From assembly GCA_051746665.1 (NCBI GenBank), contig JBNJFG010000067.1, positions 1-11,115 of the forward strand: a stretch of 11,115 nt of DNA, in the 5' to 3' direction. Made by a program: the position numbers and the translations under genes. The stretch comes from Halanaerobium sp051746665. Its GTDB lineage: Bacteria; Bacillota; Halanaerobiia; Halanaerobiales; Halanaerobiaceae. The notes under the pieces were generated by a model. The model saw nothing but the letters and a program-made list of their open reading frames with translations. It was not told the DNA's origin and searched no databases. Positions 5,440-11,115 of this stretch are shown here, piece by piece. Within the stretch, counting starts at the first letter, position 1, and every line of letters begins with the position of its first letter.

Positions 5440-7164
5440 TTATTCCTCCTCATCAATAATTAAATTAACAATTTCCATTTTTTCTACATCTATTAAACCT
5501 CTGTCAGTAAGTTTTAAAGCTGGACTTACCGGTAAGGTGTTGGTGCTTAAGGACATAATTGGATTATAATGATCATAACCAAGCTCAATCATAGCTTCTC
5601 TTATCTTTGAAATTTTTTCAGCCAGTATATTCAGTGGTTTCTCTGTCAAAATTCCAGCTACCTCCAGCTGCAGTGAAGCCTTAATTTCACCATTTTCTAC
5701 TACACAGTAGCCTCCCTGATTTTCAATTACCCAGTTAGCAGCCAATAAAGCATCCTCCACATTGGCAGCTATTAAGTATAAGTTATGATGATCATGGGCA
5801 TAGGTAGTGGCAACTGCTCCTTTTTTAATTGTACTGCCTGTGATTAGGCCTTTAGCAAAATTATGATTACCATAACGAGAGATTACCGCTGCTAAATTAT
5901 ATTGACTTGTCTCCCAGTCTATCAAACCATCCTTCAGCTCCAGCTCTGCAGTTTTTTCTGCTGTATAGGTGCTTTCGGATTTAACTTCTATAACTCGGCA
6001 CTTAAGCTTTTCTTTATCAGAAGAATCTTTAATCTGCAAATCTTCTGCGGTTAATTTATCAATATTAACGGAATTATAAAATTTAGCTGGAAATGCTTTA
6101 GTATAACTTTCGCTTTTTGACTGATTTTGATTATATACTCTTTTACCTTCAACATAAACTTCTGCAATTGCAAATGACTCTAAATCATCTAAAATAATAA
6201 AGTCAGCTCTTTTATTTGGAGCTAAGCTGCCGCGATCATCTAGTCCCATTCTCCTGGCTGGAGTATAAGTTGCCATGTAAATAGCATTTTCGATACTAAC
6301 TCCCATTTTAACAATTTTTCTTAAAATATGATCTAAATGGCCCTCTTTAACTAAAGTATCAGCCATTACATCATCAGTTACTAAAGCTAAATGCTCATAT
6401 AAATCATTTTTAAGTATATAATTAATAACTTCAGGGCGCAGTGATTTTTCCTGAATTTCAACAAAGACTCCATTATAGATCCTATCCTTGAGCCTTTCAA
6501 CTGACTGCAGACAGTGATCAGAATTAATGCCTGCTGCTGCAAATTGTGCCAGTTCTTCTCCTACTAAAGAGGGAATATGGCCTTCAATAATGTAATCAGG
6601 ATAATTTTCATTTAAAAAATTTAAAATTTTATTAATTGGCAGGCTTTGGTCTCCACTCAAAACTGCTTCATTATTCATTACTTCACCCAGACAGACAACT
6701 TTTTTTTCTGCTATTAGTTCTTTAACTTCTTGAACGGAGATTTTGGCACCTGTGGTTTCCAGTTTTGAGGAGGTGGAAGGAACAGAGCTGGGAATGGCAT
6801 AGTAAATATCTACTGCTGCCTCTTCTCCAGCTTTAATCATTGCTTTAATACCTTCAATTCCAAAAACATTAGCTATTTCGTGGGGCTCAGAAACAATAGT
6901 AGTTAAACCGTGTTTAATTATTTCAGCTGCAAACTGCTTTGGAGCTGCCATAGAACTTTCTATATGCATATGAATATCGATTAAACCCGGAATAATATAT
7001 TTGCCTTCAGCCTCAACTTCCTTTTTAGCCTTAATATTTTTTGGATATTTTTTAGCAGTGTAAATAATCCGCTTATTTTTTACTGCTAGATGTCCCTGAA
7101 AGAACTTTTTGAAATAACTGTTATAGATATTTGCGTTTTTAAATATGATATCTGCTTCTTCCAC
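5440..7164 (-). CDS. ade: Adenine deaminase family amidohydrolase (divergent)
   Basis: Adenine deaminase converts adenine to hypoxanthine and ammonia with a metal centre in an amidohydrolase barrel. The 574-residue length and domain order fit. The protein has an N-terminal amidohydrolase beta-sandwich, IDIHMHIESSM (62-72), SEPHEIANV (92-100), LGEVMN (159-164), EGHIPSL (194-200), SDHC (215-218), TDD (263-265), GHLDHI (275-280), ATYTPARRMGL (298-308) and a C-terminal domain with TYAHDHHNL (454-462). Compared with my memory of canonical Ade, it has SDHC for SDHE, GHIP for GHAP and QEKS for the REGS region, so it may be a paralogous branch with a different purine-like substrate. The start is GTG 7162-7164 with AGGAGGA at 7171-7177 and a good spacer. 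It follows the binding-protein gene by 96 nt with no terminator seen, and its last codons carry the ribosome site of the phosphorylase gene. Confidence 0.85.
   Translation of the reverse strand: MEEADIIFKNANIYNSYFKKFFQGHLAVKNKRIIYTAKKYPKNIKAKKEVEAEGKYIIPGLIDIHMHIESSMAAPKQFAAEIIKHGLTTIVSEPHEIANVFGIEGIKAMIKAGEEAAVDIYYAIPSSVPSTSSKLETTGAKISVQEVKELIAEKKVVCLGEVMNNEAVLSGDQSLPINKILNFLNENYPDYIIEGHIPSLVGEELAQFAAAGINSDHCLQSVERLKDRIYNGVFVEIQEKSLRPEVINYILKNDLYEHLALVTDDVMADTLVKEGHLDHILRKIVKMGVSIENAIYMATYTPARRMGLDDRGSLAPNKRADFIILDDLESFAIAEVYVEGKRVYNQNQSKSESYTKAFPAKFYNSVNIDKLTAEDLQIKDSSDKEKLKCRVIEVKSESTYTAEKTAELELKDGLIDWETSQYNLAAVISRYGNHNFAKGLITGSTIKKGAVATTYAHDHHNLYLIAANVEDALLAANWVIENQGGYCVVENGEIKASLQLEVAGILTEKPLNILAEKISKIREAMIELGYDHYNPIMSLSTNTLPVSPALKLTDRGLIDVEKMEIVNLIIDEEE
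5445..5450 (-). promoter_or_regulatory. Shine-Dalgarno site of the phosphorylase, inside the deaminase 3' end
   Basis: AGGAGG on the minus strand overlaps the last codons (GAG GAG GAA TAA) of the deaminase gene and precedes the GTG at 5433 by 11 nt. The stop and next start are separated by 6 nt. This arrangement predicts translational coupling and supports the GTG start. Confidence 0.7.
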
Positions 7165-7260
7165 TGTAACTCCTCCTAAACTGTTATTTTCAATATTTTT
7201 GGTTTTTAGATTTTTATATTTAAGACATTTGTCCTCTGTTTTTAATTAATATTGTTGATT

Positions 7261-8301
7261 TTAATAGGCAAACATTCTGTTCCAGCGCTGCATCCAGGCT
7301 TCTTTATTCTCATTGATTAGGTTCCAGTCAATGGTGTTTAAACTATTAATTAAGTCTGCACCATAAGTTAAACCTTCAGCTTCTGCTGCAGTTAATTCTA
7401 CCTCCATATTTAAAGGAGATTCAACCTTATCCATAGCCATTTTAGTCTGAACTTCTTCACTGATGGCATAATTGATGAATTTCTCAGCCAATTCTTTGTT
7501 ATCACTACCTTTAACAATGTTTAGGGTGTTAAAATTAGCAAAAGAACCTTCTTCAGGATTTAACCAGACTGCACCATCAACTGCATCTTTAACTCTAAAG
7601 AAGGCAAAATCCATTGCAGGTGCGGCAGCAATTTCTCCCTGAGCAAACATGTTTGCAACATCTGAGGAACGGGAATAGTTTTTAACAACATTTTCTTTCA
7701 TTTTTTCTAATTCTGCAAAGGCCTGATCAGGATTTTCAGCAAGCTCTACTCCGGCTTTTTCGGCAGCCATGATTAACATTGCTGGCCCGGCGGTAGTATT
7801 AAAGTCTGGAATCGATACATTATCTTCAAAAGATTCATCCCAGAGATCAAACCAGGACTCAATAGGCTTGTCTACAGAATTTTGATCATAAATAATACCC
7901 AGCTTTACCAGTGTATAAGCAGGTCCATACTGCTCACCATGTGGAGCTTTTGCTACAGGATATAATTCTTCGATGTTAGGAATATTATCTCTATTCAGCT
8001 CAGCAATCATGCCTGAATTGATGGCATCAAGTGCATAAGATTCTGCTAGATAAATTACATCTACTGTTGATCCCTGACGCATTTTAACTTTGTTTAAACG
8101 AGTCGAGTTGTTTCCTACTTCTAATTGAATTTCACAATCATATTTTTCTTCAAATGGCTTATAAAGATTCTTCCATAAAAGATCCTCATTATAACCCCAG
8201 GTTGAGATTACAAGTGTTTCTTTGGCCATTACTGCTGAAGATAAAAGAACAGACATTACAAAAATAGTAATTAATAAAATTGGTAAGTATTTTTTAAACA
8301 T
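7261..8301 (-). CDS. Periplasmic substrate-binding protein of a PotD-type ABC transporter
   Basis: The 346-residue protein begins with a signal peptide (MFKKYLPILLITIFVMSVLL), probably cut after AVMA near residue 26, with no lipobox cysteine. The mature part starts KETLVISTWGY, like extracellular binding proteins of the PotD/PotF cluster. ESWFDLWD (148-155) and NVSIPDF (161-167) are typical of the hinge region. PotD of E. coli contacts polyamine through W255 and D257; the matching stretch here reads NFN (256-258), so both contacts seem to be Asn. This argues against a polyamine ligand. A start six codons upstream is in frame but would overlap the ATPase gene. ATG 8299-8301 is preferred because AGGGAGG (8308-8314) sits 6 nt before it. 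It lies 1 nt after the ATPase stop. Purine enzymes downstream suggest a nucleoside or nucleobase ligand; this is inference. Confidence 0.85.
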   Translation of the reverse strand: MFKKYLPILLITIFVMSVLLSSAVMAKETLVISTWGYNEDLLWKNLYKPFEEKYDCEIQLEVGNNSTRLNKVKMRQGSTVDVIYLAESYALDAINSGMIAELNRDNIPNIEELYPVAKAPHGEQYGPAYTLVKLGIIYDQNSVDKPIESWFDLWDESFEDNVSIPDFNTTAGPAMLIMAAEKAGVELAENPDQAFAELEKMKENVVKNYSRSSDVANMFAQGEIAAAPAMDFAFFRVKDAVDGAVWLNPEEGSFANFNTLNIVKGSDNKELAEKFINYAISEEVQTKMAMDKVESPLNMEVELTAAEAEGLTYGADLINSLNTIDWNLINENKEAWMQRWNRMFAY

Positions 8302-8314
8302 TTTATTCCTCCCT
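8302..8314 (-). promoter_or_regulatory. Coupled ribosome site at the ATPase/binding-protein junction
   Basis: AGGGAGG (8308-8314) is formed by the ATPase's final codons AGG GAG GAA TAA. The stop (8303-8305) and the next ATG (8299-8301) are separated by a single nucleotide. The site fixes the binding-protein start and predicts translational coupling. Confidence 0.75.
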
Positions 8315-9355
8315 GACAAGAATTATTTTTTCTTCTGGAAAATATAAGCTTACTTTTTTACCATTTTCAATTCGTTTTTCAGTGGCTGCATTGACAACAA
8401 ATTCTCCATACTCTGTTTTAACATTATACTGATATTTTTCACCTAAAAAAGTACTGATTTTAATTTCTCCGCTGATAGTATTTTCTTTTTCCTCACCTCC
8501 AGCCAAAGTTATTGCTATATCATTAGGGCGAATTGATGCCCTGAATTTATCTTTATTGGTATTTAAATCAGCAGAACTTACTTTAAATAATTCACCTTTA
8601 GCTGTTTTAAAGACCTCTCCTGCTTGAAATAGATCAAAAAAGTTTTCAAAGCCTACAAAATCTGCAACAAATTCTGTTTCTGGTTTTCTATATATTTTTT
8701 CAGGACTGTCTAACTGCTCTATTTCACCATCTTTCATAACTACTACTCGGTCGGAAATAGAAAAACATTCTTCCTGATCATGAGTTACATAAACTGTAGT
8801 CAAGCCTAACTTCTGCTGAATATTTCTGATTTCAACTCTCATTTCCACCCGCAGTTTAGCATCAAGATTACTTAAAGGCTCATCTAAAAGCAGTAAATCT
8901 GGCTCAATTACTAAGGCTCTGGCTAATGCAACCCGCTGCTGCTGGCCTCCTGATAATTCTGCTGGATATCTTTTTAAAAAACCGCTCAGGCCTACCAGAT
9001 CTATCATTTTTTCTACTCGTTTTTTGATCTCTGCTTCTGCTGTTTTCTGCATTTTAAGTCCAAAAGCAACATTGTCGAAAACATTTAAATGGGGAAATAA
9101 GGCATAATTTTGAAAGACAAAACCAAAGTGTTTTTTATGTACTGGTACATCTGTAAAATTCTGGCCCTTAAACATTATTTTACCCTTTTGCGCTTTGACA
9201 AAACCAGCTATTGATCTTAAAGTGGTTGTTTTACCACAACCGCTGGGACCTAATAATGAAACAAATTCTCCCTGATTAATACTCAGATTAAAATCTTCTA
9301 AAACTGTATTTTTACCATATGCAACTTTTAAATTCTCTAATGAAAGAAAAGACAT
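8303..9355 (-). CDS. ABC transporter ATPase, PotA-like, with C-terminal TOBE domain
   Basis: The 350-residue protein powers import together with the two permeases. All ATPase motifs are intact: Walker A GPSGCGKTT (36-44), Q-loop FQNYALFPHL (81-90), signature LSGGQQQ (134-140), Walker B LLLLDEPLSNLD (154-165), D-loop within the latter, and switch histidine H192 in THDQEE. The C-terminal part from about 235 matches the TOBE/MOI-type regulatory domain (SIRPNDI near 274-280). This length and layout are those of PotA, FbpC and related ATPases. ATG 9353-9355 follows AGGAGGT (9361-9367) with a 5-nt spacer. The gap to the upstream permease gene is 13 nt. Specificity cannot be read from this subunit; it depends on the binding protein. 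Confidence 0.95.
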   Translation of the reverse strand: MSFLSLENLKVAYGKNTVLEDFNLSINQGEFVSLLGPSGCGKTTTLRSIAGFVKAQKGKIMFKGQNFTDVPVHKKHFGFVFQNYALFPHLNVFDNVAFGLKMQKTAEAEIKKRVEKMIDLVGLSGFLKRYPAELSGGQQQRVALARALVIEPDLLLLDEPLSNLDAKLRVEMRVEIRNIQQKLGLTTVYVTHDQEECFSISDRVVVMKDGEIEQLDSPEKIYRKPETEFVADFVGFENFFDLFQAGEVFKTAKGELFKVSSADLNTNKDKFRASIRPNDIAITLAGGEEKENTISGEIKISTFLGEKYQYNVKTEYGEFVVNAATEKRIENGKKVSLYFPEEKIILVREE

Positions 9356-9368
9356 CTCTTACCTCCTA

Positions 9369-10157
9369 CTAATTTTCTACAAAATAATTTAGACCTAAAC
9401 TTCTTTCTATAATAAACATCAAAACTGTAGTCATCAGCATTAATAAAACGGAAAGTGCTGCAACTGTTGGATCAAAATAATATTCGACATAACTCATCAT
9501 CTGAATCGGCAGGGTACTGATTCCCGGACCTGTTAGAAAAACTGAGATAGGAACATTATTAAATGAATTAATAAAAGCCAGGATAAAACTTGCGATGACT
9601 CCTGAACTAATATTTGGTAATACTATAATAAAAAATGTTTTTAAGGGGCTGGCCCCAAAAATAACTGCTGCTTCTTCTATTTCATAATCAAAATTCTCTA
9701 AGTTGGCTGAAATTACTCTAATTATGTAGGGAATTATAAAAATAGTGTGGCCGATTAATAAACTAGAAAATACAGGCAGCTTCAATTTAATTATTAAAAA
9801 ATTAAATAATGAAAATCCAAAGACTATCTGTGGAATTAAAACTGGTGATAAAAAGAATGATTCGACTAATCTTTTATGTTTAAAATTACCTCTACTGATA
9901 ATATAAGAAGCGGGAATCCCCATTAAAAGTGCTAAAAATGTAGAAATAACAGCCACTTTTAAACTTATGACAAAGGTATTAATAAACATTTCAGTCTGCA
10001 AAACATTGATAAACCACCTGATTGAAAAAGCATCAGGAGGAAATTTAAGAAATTCAGACTCTCCAAAGGCGGTGACTGCAATTATTAGAAGTGGTGCGAT
10101 TAAGAAAAAATAAACTAATAAAGTAAAAATACTTAAAGTCTTACCTTTTTCGTTCAT
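9369..10157 (-). CDS. ABC transporter permease, PotC-like
   Basis: The 262-residue inner-membrane protein has six predicted membrane segments (roughly 8-30, 61-85, 102-124, 133-150, 183-205, 232-252). The cytoplasmic EAA loop, EEAAVIFGASPLKTFFIIVL (161-180), is the docking site for the ATPase. An N-terminal MNEKGKTLSIF leads directly into the first segment, as in PotC. ATG 10155-10157 shares its A with the TAA stop of the preceding permease gene (TAATG overlap). AGGAGG (10167-10172) lies inside that gene, so translation is probably coupled. It pairs with the PotB-like permease as a heterodimer. Confidence 0.93.
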   Translation of the reverse strand: MNEKGKTLSIFTLLVYFFLIAPLLIIAVTAFGESEFLKFPPDAFSIRWFINVLQTEMFINTFVISLKVAVISTFLALLMGIPASYIISRGNFKHKRLVESFFLSPVLIPQIVFGFSLFNFLIIKLKLPVFSSLLIGHTIFIIPYIIRVISANLENFDYEIEEAAVIFGASPLKTFFIIVLPNISSGVIASFILAFINSFNNVPISVFLTGPGISTLPIQMMSYVEYYFDPTVAALSVLLMLMTTVLMFIIERSLGLNYFVEN

Positions 10158-10987
10158 TATTTTACACCTCCTGGATTAAGCTTATCTGAGAAATAATTGA
10201 TTAAAATAACTATCGTAAAGGTAGTTATAATCATTACTGCAGCAATTATGGATGCCTGCTCCCAGTTAAATAAAGAAAGTGCATTTTCATATATCAAAGT
10301 TGATAAAACTCTTGTCTTATCTCCACCTAAAAGCATCGGAGTAGTATAAGCTGTAAAACTGCCGGTAAAAACAAGGGCAGTACCAATAATTAAGCCCGGT
10401 AAACTTAAAGGAAAAACTATTTTCATAAAAGCTGTAAATTTTGAAGCTCCCAGACTTTCGGCTGCTCTAATTAATTCTCCATCGATATTTTCCATAACTC
10501 CAACCAGTGATAAAATCATTAGCGGTAGAAATAAATATAAAAGACCTGTGATTACAGAAAACTCGGTGTAAAGCAAATTTAAGGGCTCATCAACTAATGA
10601 TAAAGCCATTAAAATATCATTAATGATCCCATTTTTTCCTAAAATTATCATCCAGCTAAAAGAACGAACTACTGGACTTGTCAGCAGTGGAAAAACTGCT
10701 AGAACTAAAAAAATACCTCTATATTTCTTAGCTGATCTTGAAATATAATATGAGGTAGGAAAACCTAAAAAAGCCGCTAAAATAGTGGTTATTCCAGCGA
10801 TCTTGAGTGTTCTAAAATAGATATCTCTTAAGTAATAATCCTTAAAAAAGTTAGTGTAACCACTTAATGTCCAACCACTATCTACCTGGACCGTGCTGAC
10901 CATTGTTAATAAGATAGGTACTACTAAAAAGAATATTATAAATAATAAAGCTGGTAAAAATAATAAATAACTCCACTTTCCTCTCAC
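10157..10987 (-). CDS. ABC transporter permease, PotB-like, first gene of the operon in view
   Basis: The 276-residue membrane protein begins MRGKWSYLLFLPALLFIIFF, with the first segment at about 7-29 and a periplasmic stretch up to about 57, the usual PotB layout. The remaining segments are near 60-82, 92-115, 143-163, 198-216 and 245-266. The ATPase-docking EAA loop is IRAAESLGASKFTAFMKIVF (173-192). The start is GTG 10985-10987, with AGGGAGGG (10993-11000) and a 5-nt spacer. The final codons GGA GGT GTA AAA TAA provide the ribosome site and part of the ATG for the next permease. No gene of the operon is seen upstream within the remaining 128 nt, but more may lie outside the window. Confidence 0.93.
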   Translation of the reverse strand: MRGKWSYLLFLPALLFIIFFLVVPILLTMVSTVQVDSGWTLSGYTNFFKDYYLRDIYFRTLKIAGITTILAAFLGFPTSYYISRSAKKYRGIFLVLAVFPLLTSPVVRSFSWMIILGKNGIINDILMALSLVDEPLNLLYTEFSVITGLLYLFLPLMILSLVGVMENIDGELIRAAESLGASKFTAFMKIVFPLSLPGLIIGTALVFTGSFTAYTTPMLLGGDKTRVLSTLIYENALSLFNWEQASIIAAVMIITTFTIVILINYFSDKLNPGGVK

Positions 10988-11115
10988 AATAACCCTCCCT
11001 GTTCAAATTTTTTTATCGATACTATATACTATTCATTATAAATTTCACGATTCCTGCTTTTTTATCGTTTTTTTCTAAAATTATTGTTTTTTCGACATAA
11101 TGTGACAGGTAAGCT
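10988..11115 (-). promoter_or_regulatory. AT-rich leader upstream of the transporter operon, promoter not resolved
   Basis: No coding frame is recognised. A perfect TATAAT lies at 11035-11040 on the minus strand but has no -35 at 16-18 nt. CTGTCA with AATAAT 17 nt away is a weak alternative nearer the right edge. A 10-bp direct repeat TTTTTTATCG occurs at 11009-11018 and 11058-11067, and ACGAT/ATCGT form a small inverted repeat at 11047-11068. No purine riboswitch core was found in the visible part. Confidence 0.3.

Noticed and set aside
8302..8319. Upstream in-frame start for the binding protein adding six residues
   Set aside because: It would overlap the ATPase gene, add charged residues before the signal peptide, and put the AGGGAGG site inside the coding sequence.
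10988..11115. Purine riboswitch upstream of the transporter/deaminase operon
   Set aside because: No recognisable conserved core or stem P1-P3 arrangement is visible in the 128 nt present; one further upstream cannot be excluded.

Overview
The window is strongly AT-rich, with dense gene packing, Shine-Dalgarno sites close to AGGAGG and consensus-like sigma-A promoters. This points to a low-GC Firmicutes-type anaerobe. The substrate-binding protein has a cleavable signal peptide without a lipobox cysteine, which fits a diderm member of that group, and the overall protein flavour resembles Halanaerobiales. The taxonomic assignment is inference. No RNA gene, insertion sequence or CRISPR array was recognised.

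Left part (1-2667), all on the minus strand. In transcription order it carries an AEC-family transporter (1623-2531), a beta-hydroxyacid dehydrogenase (426-1289) and the start of an L-fucose-isomerase-like protein that runs off the left edge (1-348). The regions in front of the transporter and the dehydrogenase each contain the same 15-bp palindromic core, ATTAAAAGCTTTAAT, near a sigma-A promoter. The three genes therefore look like one locally controlled catabolic unit, perhaps for a sugar or sugar-derived acid.

Middle part (2711-4640). A membrane-anchored diguanylate cyclase (2819-3682, minus) and a DUF3159-like membrane protein (3869-4540, plus) are divergent and share a 186-bp promoter region. 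Each has a recognisable promoter. An 11-bp inverted repeat covers the -10 region of the plus-strand promoter. A terminator with an unusually long loop lies after the cyclase, and a bidirectional terminator separates the plus-strand gene from the next operon.

Right part (4693-10987), all on the minus strand. This is a tightly packed six-gene operon: two PotB/PotC-type permeases, a PotA-type ATPase, a periplasmic binding protein, an adenine-deaminase-family amidohydrolase and a PNP/UDP-family nucleoside phosphorylase. Four of the five junctions are 13 nt or less, and several Shine-Dalgarno sites lie inside the previous gene's last codons. The gene content suggests import of a nucleoside or nucleobase followed by phosphorolysis and deamination, rather than polyamine transport. 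Two features support this: PotD polyamine-contact positions appear to be replaced in the binding protein, and purine-salvage enzymes are co-transcribed. The main promoter of this operon probably lies beyond the right edge, or is weak within 10988-11115.
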